Shown here piece by piece: positions 24,388-33,448 of a DNA stretch of 64,000 nucleotides. Origin of the DNA: Calidifontimicrobium sp035325925 (GTDB lineage: Bacteria > Pseudomonadota > Gammaproteobacteria > Burkholderiales > Burkholderiaceae_C); NCBI RefSeq assembly GCF_035325925.1, contig NZ_DAOKZA010000003.1, forward strand, positions 66,843 through 130,842, written 5' to 3'. Both the position numbers and the translations under genes were made by a program. How positions within the stretch are numbered: position 1 is the first letter of the stretch; every line of letters begins with the position of its first letter. The notes beneath the pieces are model-generated. The model had not been told where the DNA came from, did not search any database, and saw nothing but the letters and a program-made list of their open reading frames with translations.

Positions 24388-24528
24388 CCGCCGGCTTCCG
24401 CGCCAACCCCGCCTGCACGCCGCCCCTTCGCGCCGACCCCACCGGCACGCCATGGCCATCGAGACGCCCGCCCCCGCTGCCCCCGCGCCTCGCCCCGCAG
24501 GTCCGGCCGTGCGCCGGGCACACCGGCG

Positions 24529-25164
24529 ATGAGCGCGGCCGACGAGCCGAGCTTCCTCGCGCGCTGGGCGCGGCGCAAGGCCGAGGCGCGGCGTGGCGTC
24601 GCGACGACGCCGGCCGTGCCGGCCGCGCCGGCGGCGGGCGCACCGCAGGTGCCGGCGCCCCAGCCGGACGCCGCCGACCTTGCCGGCACCGCACCGCCAG
24701 TCGCTGCGGCGACCGAGTCCGCCGCGCGACCCGCCCCCGCACCGCCGCCGCCGACGCTGGACGACGTCGCCCGGCTCACGCGCGAGTCCGACTTCTCGCG
24801 CTTCGTCGCCGGCGACGTCGAACCCGGCGTGCGCAACGCCGCGATGAAGAAGCTGTTCAGCGATCCGCATTTCAACGTGATGGACGGGCTGGACGTCTAC
24901 ATCGACGACTACGGCAAGCCCGACCCGATCCCGCCCGGCATGCTGCGCCGGCTGACGCAGTCCCGTTTCCTCGGCCTGTTCGACGACGAGGCCCAGGCCG
25001 AGCCCGCCCCGAGCCCCCTGAGCGCCACCGCGGTGCCCGACGCGCAACCCGCCCCCACCGATGAAGACCCTGATCTGCGACTGCAACCGGACGATGCCGC
25101 TGGACACGAAGGCGGCGAGCCGCATCGCGCAGGCCCTGGCGAAGACCCCGCAGGCCAGCGCTGA
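24529..25164 (+). CDS. DUF3306 formate dehydrogenase-associated protein
   Basis: 211 residues. PSFLARWARRKAEARRG and LDDVARLTRESDFSRFVAGD, then NAAMKKLFSDPHFNVMDGLD and VYIDDYGKPDPIPP, are the DUF3306 signature. An Ala/Pro linker of about 45 residues joins the two conserved parts. It has no signal peptide, so it is cytoplasmic. The function is unknown, but the family is tied to fdh maturation genes. The final 35 codons overlap the next gene by 104 bp in another frame, and the C-terminal residues there are low-complexity. It heads the operon running to the kinase gene at 32.2 kb. Confidence 0.85.
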   Translation: MSAADEPSFLARWARRKAEARRGVATTPAVPAAPAAGAPQVPAPQPDAADLAGTAPPVAAATESAARPAPAPPPPTLDDVARLTRESDFSRFVAGDVEPGVRNAAMKKLFSDPHFNVMDGLDVYIDDYGKPDPIPPGMLRRLTQSRFLGLFDDEAQAEPAPSPLSATAVPDAQPAPTDEDPDLRLQPDDAAGHEGGEPHRAGPGEDPAGQR

Positions 25165-27295
25165 CGGGCTGGACACCGTCCACAGCGTGCTGTGCCGGCG
25201 CGAAGCCGGCGCGTTCCAGCGCGCGGCGAAAGCCACCAGCGCCACCGGCGAGGAGCTGCTGGTCGCCTGCACGCAGGAGCAGCGGCTGTTCCTCGAGCTC
25301 AACGAGCAGACCGAGGGTGCGGCGAGCGTGCGCGAGCGGCCGATCCGCTTCGTCAACGTCCGCGAAACCGGCGGCTGGTCGCGCGACGCCCGCGACGCCG
25401 TGCCCAAGCTCGCCGCGTTGATCGCCGCGGCGCAGCAGCCCGCCCCCGAGGCGGTGCCCACCGTCACGTACCGCTCGGCGGGCCGCTGCCTGGTGATCGG
25501 CGGCGCCGACGCCGCCTCGCGGGCGGCGGGCATGCTGCGCGACCGGCTCGAGGTCACGCTGCTGATCGACCGCCCGGGCGGCGCGCTGGCGCAGGAACAC
25601 GAGCTGCCGGTGCAGCACGGCCGGCTGCAGCAGCTCACCGGCTGGCTCGGTGCCTTCGACGCCCGGTGGGTCGAGGACCAGCCGATCGACCTCGACGTGT
25701 GCACGCGCTGCAACGCCTGCATCGCCGCCTGCCCCGAAGGCGCGATCGGGTTCGACTACCGCATCGACCTCTCGTTGTGCAGAAGCCACCGCGACTGCGT
25801 GCGTGTGTGCGAGGCCGCCGGCGCGATCGACTTCGCGCGCACACCCGAGGTCGTCGACGAGCGCTTCGACCTCGTGCTCGACCTGCGCGAGCAGCCCGCC
25901 TTCGCGATGCACCAGCTGCCGCAGGGTTACCGCCACGCGGGCGGCGACGAACGCGCGCTGGTCGACGCGGTGCTCGCGCTGCGCGAGCTCACCGGCGAGT
26001 TCGACAAGCCGCGCTTCTTCCGCTACGAGCAGCGGCTGTGCGCGCACAGCCGCAACGAGCGCATCGGCTGCAGCGCCTGCATCGACGTGTGCTCGGCGCG
26101 CGCGATCCGCAGCGACGCGTCGCGCAAGGGCAAGACCAGCGGCCAGCCGCTGCGGCGGCCGGTGCCCGGGCCGGGCGGGACCTCGGTGGCGGTCGACGCG
26201 GGCGGCGGGGTCGTCGTCGAGCCGTTCTTGTGCGTGGGCTGCGGCGCCTGCAGCACGGTGTGCCCGAGCGGCGCGATGGCCTTCGCCTACCCCGGCACGG
26301 TCGACCAGGGCCGGCGCCTGCGCACGATGCTCGCCGCCTACGCGCACGCCGGCGGCCGCGACGCGGCGCTGCTGCTGCACAGCGAAGGCGCGGGCGCGAA
26401 GCTGGTCAACGATCTGGGCCGTGCCGCGCGCACCGACGGCACGACGCACGGCGTGCCGGCGCGCGTGCTGCCGGTCGCGCTGTGGCACACCGCCAGCGTC
26501 GGGATCGACCTGTGGCTGGCGGCGATCGCGCACGGCGCCAGCCAGGTCTGGGTGCTGCTCACCGCCGAGGAGGCGCCCGAGTACCGCCAGGCGCTGGCCG
26601 AGCAGATGGCGGTGGCGCAGGCGATCCTGACCGGACTCGGCTTCACCGGCACGCACCTCGCACTGATCGAGGCGCGCGACGCGCGCGATCTCGCCGCCCT
26701 CGACGCCGCGCTGCAGTCGCCCCCGGCGCAGGGGGTGAGGACGCCCGCGAGCTTCGCGGTGCAGGCCGCCAAGCGCGACACGCTCGACCTGGCGCTGGAG
26801 CACCTGCTCGCGCAGGCACCCGCCGCGCCCGACGAGATCGCGCTGCCGGCCGCCGGCGCGCCGTTCGGCACGCTGGTGGTCGACACCGACAAGTGCACGC
26901 TGTGCCTGAGCTGCGTCGGCGCCTGCCCCGAGGGCGCGCTGGCCGACAACCCCGACAGGCCGCAGCTGCGCTTCGTCGAGAAGAACTGCGTGCAGTGCGG
27001 CCTGTGCGCCGGCACCTGCCCCGAGCAGGCGATCACGCTGCGCCCGCGGCTGTGGCTGGCCGACGCCGGCAAGGCGCGCAGGTCCGCGCGCGTGCTCGCC
27101 GAGACCGAGCCCTACAAGTGCATCCGCTGCGGCAAGCCCTTCGGCACGCTGCAGGCGATCGAGGCGATGATCGGCAAGCTCGGCGCCCATCCGGCGTTCC
27201 AGGGCCGCGCCGCCGAGCGCCTGAGGATGTGCGGCAACTGCCGCGTGATCGACATCCACACCGACGCGGGCGAAGTGCGCATCACCGACCTCTGA
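25061..27295 (+). CDS. Poly-[4Fe-4S] ferredoxin-like protein of the fdh locus
   Basis: 744 residues starting MKTLICDCNRTMPLDTKAAS. Cys clusters include CTRCNACIAACPEG, CSACIDVC, CVGCGACSTVCPSG, CTLCLSCVGACPEG and CVQCGLCAGTCPEQ, with further isolated Cys (CIRCGKPF, MCGNC). That is enough for about five [4Fe-4S] clusters. The central part (VVEPFLC and VWVLLTAEEAPEYRQALAEQ) resembles heterodisulfide reductase or hydrogenase electron-transfer modules. It is probably a soluble cytoplasmic electron carrier serving formate dehydrogenase or its maturation. The start overlaps the DUF3306 gene but begins the conserved N-terminus, so it is favoured. Confidence 0.85.
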   Translation: MKTLICDCNRTMPLDTKAASRIAQALAKTPQASADGLDTVHSVLCRREAGAFQRAAKATSATGEELLVACTQEQRLFLELNEQTEGAASVRERPIRFVNVRETGGWSRDARDAVPKLAALIAAAQQPAPEAVPTVTYRSAGRCLVIGGADAASRAAGMLRDRLEVTLLIDRPGGALAQEHELPVQHGRLQQLTGWLGAFDARWVEDQPIDLDVCTRCNACIAACPEGAIGFDYRIDLSLCRSHRDCVRVCEAAGAIDFARTPEVVDERFDLVLDLREQPAFAMHQLPQGYRHAGGDERALVDAVLALRELTGEFDKPRFFRYEQRLCAHSRNERIGCSACIDVCSARAIRSDASRKGKTSGQPLRRPVPGPGGTSVAVDAGGGVVVEPFLCVGCGACSTVCPSGAMAFAYPGTVDQGRRLRTMLAAYAHAGGRDAALLLHSEGAGAKLVNDLGRAARTDGTTHGVPARVLPVALWHTASVGIDLWLAAIAHGASQVWVLLTAEEAPEYRQALAEQMAVAQAILTGLGFTGTHLALIEARDARDLAALDAALQSPPAQGVRTPASFAVQAAKRDTLDLALEHLLAQAPAAPDEIALPAAGAPFGTLVVDTDKCTLCLSCVGACPEGALADNPDRPQLRFVEKNCVQCGLCAGTCPEQAITLRPRLWLADAGKARRSARVLAETEPYKCIRCGKPFGTLQAIEAMIGKLGAHPAFQGRAAERLRMCGNCRVIDIHTDAGEVRITDL

Positions 27296-27340
27296 GCCTG
27301 TGCCAACGAACCCGCCCTGCGCGCCCACCGACACCCGACC

Positions 27341-27979
27341 ATGAGCGACACCCTGACCTCCGCGCCCATCGGCATCGCCGCGCCCGGCGACGCCGAGGAG
27401 ACGGCGCGCGCCGAGCTCTACGGCCTGCTCGCGCGGCTGTGGCTCGCGCCGCCGGACGACGAGCTGCTGGCGCAGTTCCGCGTCGCCGTCACGCAGGCCA
27501 GCGAGCCCGGCGGCCACCTCGAGGGCCCCTGGCAGGACCTCGTCGCGGCGATGCGCGCGACCACCGCCGCCGAAGCGGCGGACGAGTTCGACGCGCTGTT
27601 CCAGGGCGTGGGCAAGCCCGAGATCCTGGCCTACGCGTCGTTCCACCTCAGCGGCTCGCTCAACGACCGCCCGCTGGCGCAGCTGCGCACCGACCTCGCG
27701 GCGCTGGGCCTCACGCGCGACGAGGCGCGCATGGAGACCGAGGACCACGTCGCCTACGTGTTCGAGGTCATGCGCTACCTGATCGCCGGCGACGACGCCG
27801 GCACCTGCAACCTCGAGCAGCAGCGGCGCTTCTTCCGCGCCCACGTGCAGACCTGGGTCGGGCGCCTGTGCGACGCCGTGCAGGGCCACCCGCGTGCGCG
27901 CACCTGGGCCGCGGTCGCCGCCTTCACGCGCGCCTTCGTCGAGGTCGAGACCCAGGGTTTCGACCTGCTCGAAGCATGA
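27341..27979 (+). CDS. TorD/DmsD-family molybdoenzyme chaperone
   Basis: 212 residues, all helical. TARAELYGLLARLWLAPPDD, EFDALFQGVGKPEILAYASF and the conserved LGLTRDEARMETEDHVAYVF fit the TorD family. RYLIAGDDAGTCNLEQQRRF and FFRAHVQTWVGRL match helices that bind TAT leader peptides. It likely holds FdhA and its TAT leader until the cofactor is inserted. The stop overlaps the mobA start (ATGA), which links the chaperone to cofactor synthesis. Confidence 0.88.
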   Translation: MSDTLTSAPIGIAAPGDAEETARAELYGLLARLWLAPPDDELLAQFRVAVTQASEPGGHLEGPWQDLVAAMRATTAAEAADEFDALFQGVGKPEILAYASFHLSGSLNDRPLAQLRTDLAALGLTRDEARMETEDHVAYVFEVMRYLIAGDDAGTCNLEQQRRFFRAHVQTWVGRLCDAVQGHPRARTWAAVAAFTRAFVEVETQGFDLLEA

Positions 27980-28587
27980 AGCCGATCGCGCGCGACGAGA
28001 TCACCGGCCTGATCCTCGCCGGCGGCCGCGCGACCCGCATGGGCGGCGTCGACAAGGGCCTGCAGAACCACCGGGGCATGCCGCTGGCGCTGCACACGCT
28101 GCTGCGGCTGCAGCCGCAGGTGGGCACGGTGATGATCAACGCCAACCGCAACCTCGCGGCCTACGAGGCGATGGGCGCGCCGGTGTGGCCCGACGCGCTG
28201 CCCGACTACCCCGGCCCGCTGGCGGGCATGCTCGCCGGGCTCGAGCACTGCCACACGCCGTGGCTGCTGAGCGTGCCCTGCGACACGCCCGACTTCCCCG
28301 ACGACCTCGCCGAGCGGCTGGCGCGCGCGGCGGCCGAGCACGACGCCGACATCGCGATGGCCGCGACACGCGAGGACGGCGTCGTGCGCACGCAGCCGGT
28401 GTTCTGCCTGCTGCGCTCGACGCTGATGGAGAGCCTGTTCGCCTTCCTGCAGGGGGGTCAGCGCAAGATCGACCGCTGGACCGCGCAGCACCGCTGCGCC
28501 ACCGAGGTGTTCGACGACGCCCAGGCCTTCTTCAACGCCAACACGCTGGAGGAGCTCCAGCGCCTGCAGGCGCCGCGACGCGGCTGA
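27976..28587 (+). CDS. mobA: Molybdenum cofactor guanylyltransferase
   Basis: 203 residues starting MKPIARDEITGLILAGGRAT. LILAGGRATRMGGVDKGLQ is the nucleotide-binding signature and WPDALPDYPGPLAGMLAGLE the second family motif. The enzyme adds GMP to molybdopterin to make the MGD cofactor that FdhA needs. The start codon overlaps the TorD-like stop by four bases. Length (E. coli 194) and motifs are normal. Confidence 0.95.
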   Translation: MKPIARDEITGLILAGGRATRMGGVDKGLQNHRGMPLALHTLLRLQPQVGTVMINANRNLAAYEAMGAPVWPDALPDYPGPLAGMLAGLEHCHTPWLLSVPCDTPDFPDDLAERLARAAAEHDADIAMAATREDGVVRTQPVFCLLRSTLMESLFAFLQGGQRKIDRWTAQHRCATEVFDDAQAFFNANTLEELQRLQAPRRG

Positions 28588-28621
28588 GCCGCGCCGCGGC
28601 CCCGAGACCGGCCACGCTGCC

Positions 28622-29977
<1,356 letters not shown>

Positions 29978-30101
29978 GCCCGCCCTCAGCGACGCGCCTT
30001 CGGCCACTCCCGCCTGGGGACACCGCCTGCGCACCGGCGAGGCCGGACCCGCGGCGATCGCCCGAACCGGCCGCGCATCCGACTGCAACTGCAGCGGGCC
30101 T

Positions 30102-32183
30102 GTGCCGGCGCCCGACCGCAAACCGGCCTCGACGCGACCGCGCGCGCGACCGCGCGAGCCCGTCGTGATCGGCGCCTTCCAGCGTCTGTCGATCCGCCAC
30201 AAGCTGCTGGCGCTGGTGCTGCTGCCGCTGTGGGTGGTGCTGCCGCTGCTCGGGCTCGGGCTGATGGTGTGGGGCGACGGCGCGCTCGACCGCATGCTGG
30301 TGACCAAGGTGCGCAGCGACCTCGCGGTGGCCAACGGTTACTTCGAGCGTGTGCTCGGCGAGGTCGGCGCCGCCACCGCGGCGATCGCCGACTCGCACGC
30401 GCTGCACGCCGCGCTGGCCGCGCCGGCGGCGCAGCAAGGCGCCGCGCTGCCGGCGCTGCTGCGCCAGTTCAAGTCGCGCGAGCGGCTCGACTTCATCGGC
30501 CTGCGCGCGGCCGACGGCACGCTGCGCTTCACCGACGAGGGCAACGGCGGCGCCGCCGACGACGGTTCGCCGGCGTTCGCGGCGGCTGCCGCCGGCCGGG
30601 GCACGACCGGCGTCGAGGTGCTCGATGCGGCGCAGATGGCGCTGCTCGGCCCGGACCTGCGCGACCGCGTCCCCGTCGCGCTGGTGCCCACGCGCAACGC
30701 CGCGCCGACGGCGCGCACCCACGAGGACCGCGCGATGGTGCTGCTGGCCACGCGCGCGGTGCGCGCGCTCGACGGCACGCTGCTCGGACACGTGCAGGCC
30801 GGCCTGCTGCTCAACCGCAACCTGGCGTTCATCGACCACGTCAACGAGATCGTCTACCCGACCGGCTCGCTGCCGTTCGGCAGCCGGGGCACGGCCACGC
30901 TGTTCCTCGACGACGTGCGCATCAGCACCAACGTGCGCCTGTTCGGCAGCCTGCAGGACCAGCGCGCGATCGGCACACGCGTCTCGCAGCAGGTGCGCGA
31001 CGCCGTGCTCGGCGACGGCCGCACCTGGCTCGACCGCGCCTTCGTCGTCGACGACTGGTACGTCTCGGCCTACCAGCCGCTGGTCGACGGCAACGGGCGG
31101 CGCGTGGGCATGCTCTACGTCGGCTTCACCGAGGCGCCGTTCCGCTGGCTGAAGATCGGCGTGCTGGCCACCATCGGCGCGCTGTTCTTCACGGTGATGG
31201 CCGGCGCGGCGCTGGTGTCGCTGCGCTGGGCACGCAGCATCTTCGCGCCGGTCGAGCGCATGGCGGCGACGATGCGCGAGGTCGAGCGCGGCGACCTGCG
31301 CGCGCGCGTGGGCGCGCTGCCATCGCGCGACGAGCTGGGTGCGCTGGCCGGCCACCTCGACCACCTGCTCGACACGATCGACCAGAACACGCGCGAGCTG
31401 CGACGCTGGAACGCCGAGCTCGACGCCAAGGTCGCCGAACGCACGCGCGACCTCGAGGCCGCCCAGGGCCAGCTGGTGCGCAGCGAGAAACTCGCAGCGA
31501 TCGGCCAGCTCACCGCCGGCATCGCGCACGAGGTGAACAACCCGATCGCGGTGATCCAGGGCAACCTCGACCTGGCGCGCGAGCTGCTCGGCGACGACGC
31601 GCCGCGCGTCGGCCGCGAACTGAAGCTGGTCGACGAGCAGATCGAGCGCATGCGGCTGATCGTCACCCAGCTGCTGCAGTTCGCGCGGCCGAACGAGTTC
31701 GCCGGCTACGTCGTGCCGGTCGACGTGAACCGGCTGGTCGACGACTGCCTGCTGCTCGCCGGCCACCTGCTCGCCCGCACGCGCATCGAGGTGCGGCGCG
31801 CACTGCACGCGACGCGCCAGCCGGCGGCCAACCGGCAGGAACTGCAGCAGGTGCTGGTGAACCTGCTGGTCAACGCGATCCACGCGATGCCCGACGGCGG
31901 CGAGCTGAGCCTAGCCACGCGCGACCGCGACACCCCCGAAGGGCCGACGGTCGAGATCGACGTCACCGACACCGGCGCCGGGCTGGGGCCCGAGCTGCTG
32001 GCCGAGCTGTTCCAGCCCTTCGTCACGCGCAAGAAGGACGGCACGGGGCTGGGTCTGTGGATCAGCCGCAACATCGTCGAGCGCTACGGCGGCGACCTGC
32101 GCGCCGCCGACCGCGCCGACGGGCGCAGCGGCGCGGTGTTCACGATCGTGCTGCGCTGCGAGGCGGCCGGCGACGCCGCCTGA
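30102..32183 (+). CDS. Sensor histidine kinase with Cache-like periplasmic domain
   Basis: 693 residues from a GTG at 30102; a GTG at 30165 (672 residues) is an equally possible start. A first membrane helix (LLALVLLPLWVVLPLLGLGL) precedes about 300 extracytoplasmic residues of Cache-like type. A second helix (GVLATIGALFFTVMAGAALV) is followed by HAMP, a short coiled coil, HisKA with His476 in AGIAHEVNNPIAVI, and HATPase (NLLVNAIHAM, DTGAGLG, GTGLGLWI). It is an integral membrane kinase that should phosphorylate the regulator encoded 124 bp upstream. The ligand is unknown; a small carboxylate such as formate would fit the context but is inference. Confidence 0.9.
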   Translation: MPAPDRKPASTRPRARPREPVVIGAFQRLSIRHKLLALVLLPLWVVLPLLGLGLMVWGDGALDRMLVTKVRSDLAVANGYFERVLGEVGAATAAIADSHALHAALAAPAAQQGAALPALLRQFKSRERLDFIGLRAADGTLRFTDEGNGGAADDGSPAFAAAAAGRGTTGVEVLDAAQMALLGPDLRDRVPVALVPTRNAAPTARTHEDRAMVLLATRAVRALDGTLLGHVQAGLLLNRNLAFIDHVNEIVYPTGSLPFGSRGTATLFLDDVRISTNVRLFGSLQDQRAIGTRVSQQVRDAVLGDGRTWLDRAFVVDDWYVSAYQPLVDGNGRRVGMLYVGFTEAPFRWLKIGVLATIGALFFTVMAGAALVSLRWARSIFAPVERMAATMREVERGDLRARVGALPSRDELGALAGHLDHLLDTIDQNTRELRRWNAELDAKVAERTRDLEAAQGQLVRSEKLAAIGQLTAGIAHEVNNPIAVIQGNLDLARELLGDDAPRVGRELKLVDEQIERMRLIVTQLLQFARPNEFAGYVVPVDVNRLVDDCLLLAGHLLARTRIEVRRALHATRQPAANRQELQQVLVNLLVNAIHAMPDGGELSLATRDRDTPEGPTVEIDVTDTGAGLGPELLAELFQPFVTRKKDGTGLGLWISRNIVERYGGDLRAADRADGRSGAVFTIVLRCEAAGDAA

Positions 32184-32196
32184 GCGCGCGCCGCCG

Positions 32197-33291
32197 TCAG
32201 GTCGACTTGGACACCGTGATCGTCGGGAACTTCGCGCTGAAGTCCTTGGCCTTCAGCGCCACCTTCACCGCGACCTGGCGCGCGACGGTCTTGTAGATGC
32301 CGGCGATCTCGCCGTCGGGCTCGCTGACCACCGTCGGGCGGCCGCTGTCGGCCTGTTCGCGGATCGACAGGTTCAGCGGCAGCGCGCCGAGGTAGTCGAC
32401 GCCGTACTCGGCGGCCATCTTCTTGCCGCCCTCGGCGCCGAAGATGTGCTCGACGTGGCCGCAGTTCGGGCAGCAGTACACCGCCATGTTCTCGACGATG
32501 CCCAGGATCGGCACGCCGACCTTCTCGAACATCTTCAGCCCCTTGCGCGCATCCAGCAGCGCGATGTCCTGCGGCGTCGTGACGATCACCGCGCCGGTCA
32601 GCGGCACGCGCTGCGACAGCGTGAGCTGGATGTCGCCGGTGCCCGGCGGCATGTCGACGATCAGGTAGTCGAGCTCGCGCCAGTTCGTCTGGCGCAGCAG
32701 CTGCTCGAGCGCCTGCGTGGCCATCGGGCCGCGCCAGATCATCGGGTTGTCGGCATCGACGAGGAAGCCGATCGACATCACCTGCACGCCGTGGTTCTCG
32801 AGCGGCTCCATCGTCTGGCCGTCGATCGACTCGGGGCGACCGGCGATGCCCATCATCATCGGCTGGCTCGGGCCGTAGATGTCGGCGTCGAGGATGCCGA
32901 CGCTGGCCCCCTCGGCAGCCAGCGCCAGCGCCAGGTTGACCGCCGTCGTGCTCTTGCCGACGCCGCCCTTGCCCGACGCGACCGCGACCACGTTCTTCAC
33001 CTTCGGCAGCAGCTGCACGCCGCGCTGCACCGCGTGCGCGGTGATCTTCACCGTCAGGTTGGCGCTGACGTTGGCCACGCCGGGCACCTCGCGCGCGGCG
33101 GCGATCAGCGCGCGGCGCAGCCCGGCGATCTGGCTCCTGGCCGGGTAGCCGAGCTCGACGTCGAAGGCGACGTCGCCGCCGTCGACGCGCAGGTTCTTCA
33201 GCTGCTTCGTCGAGACGAAGTCGCGGCCGGTGTTGGGGTCGACGACGCCCTTCAGTGCGTCGAGCAGGGCCTGTTCGGTGGGTGCGGGCAT
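32197..33291 (-). CDS. apbC: Mrp/ApbC iron-sulfur cluster carrier P-loop ATPase
   Basis: 364 residues. An N-terminal MIP18/DUF59 domain (LDALKGVVDPNTGRDFVSTK) is followed by a deviant Walker A, VASGKGGVGKSTTAVNLALA. ILDADIYGPSQPMMMGI and DYLIVDMPPGTGDIQLTLSQ are family hallmarks, and the cluster-binding CPNC lies in YCCPNCGHVEHIFG. It carries [4Fe-4S] clusters to target enzymes. Its presence beside a locus rich in Fe-S proteins may be chance, because mrp next to metG is common in proteobacteria. It is divergent from metG. Confidence 0.95.
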   Translation of the reverse strand: MPAPTEQALLDALKGVVDPNTGRDFVSTKQLKNLRVDGGDVAFDVELGYPARSQIAGLRRALIAAAREVPGVANVSANLTVKITAHAVQRGVQLLPKVKNVVAVASGKGGVGKSTTAVNLALALAAEGASVGILDADIYGPSQPMMMGIAGRPESIDGQTMEPLENHGVQVMSIGFLVDADNPMIWRGPMATQALEQLLRQTNWRELDYLIVDMPPGTGDIQLTLSQRVPLTGAVIVTTPQDIALLDARKGLKMFEKVGVPILGIVENMAVYCCPNCGHVEHIFGAEGGKKMAAEYGVDYLGALPLNLSIREQADSGRPTVVSEPDGEIAGIYKTVARQVAVKVALKAKDFSAKFPTITVSKST

Positions 33292-33320
33292 GATGCGGGC
33301 AGGGGTAAGTGATCGGCCGG

Positions 33321-33326
33321 AGTCTA
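33321..33326 (-). promoter_or_regulatory. Possible -10 box for mrp/apbC
   Basis: TAGACT on the minus strand 30 bp upstream of the start codon, of the same type as the box before the DUF3305 gene. Confidence 0.35.
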
Positions 33327-33416
33327 GCCCGCGCCGCGGATCACTTCGCCGGCAGGGTCGGCACGCGGTGCACCGCAGGTCTCGGGAAATACCCGGGGCC
33401 GCCGCGGCGCGCTCCT

Positions 33417-33422
33417 TAGAAT
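33417..33422 (+). promoter_or_regulatory. -10 box for metG
   Basis: TAGAAT within CTCCTTAGAATGG, 27 bp before the metG ATG at 33449. Together with the opposite box at 33321 it defines a 157-bp divergent promoter region between mrp and metG. Confidence 0.45.
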
Positions 33423-33448
33423 GGCCGGCTCCGTCGACGCGAGCGCCC

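Noticed and set aside
25061..25164. Programmed frameshift between DUF3306 and the Fe-S protein
   Set aside because: No slippery run is evident at the junction, and the Fe-S protein has its own canonical N-terminus with an ATG.
24872..27889. 1005-residue minus-strand frame opposite the Fe-S and TorD-like genes
   Set aside because: The plus-strand genes have clear Cys motifs and family sequence; the minus frame shows only low-complexity residues.
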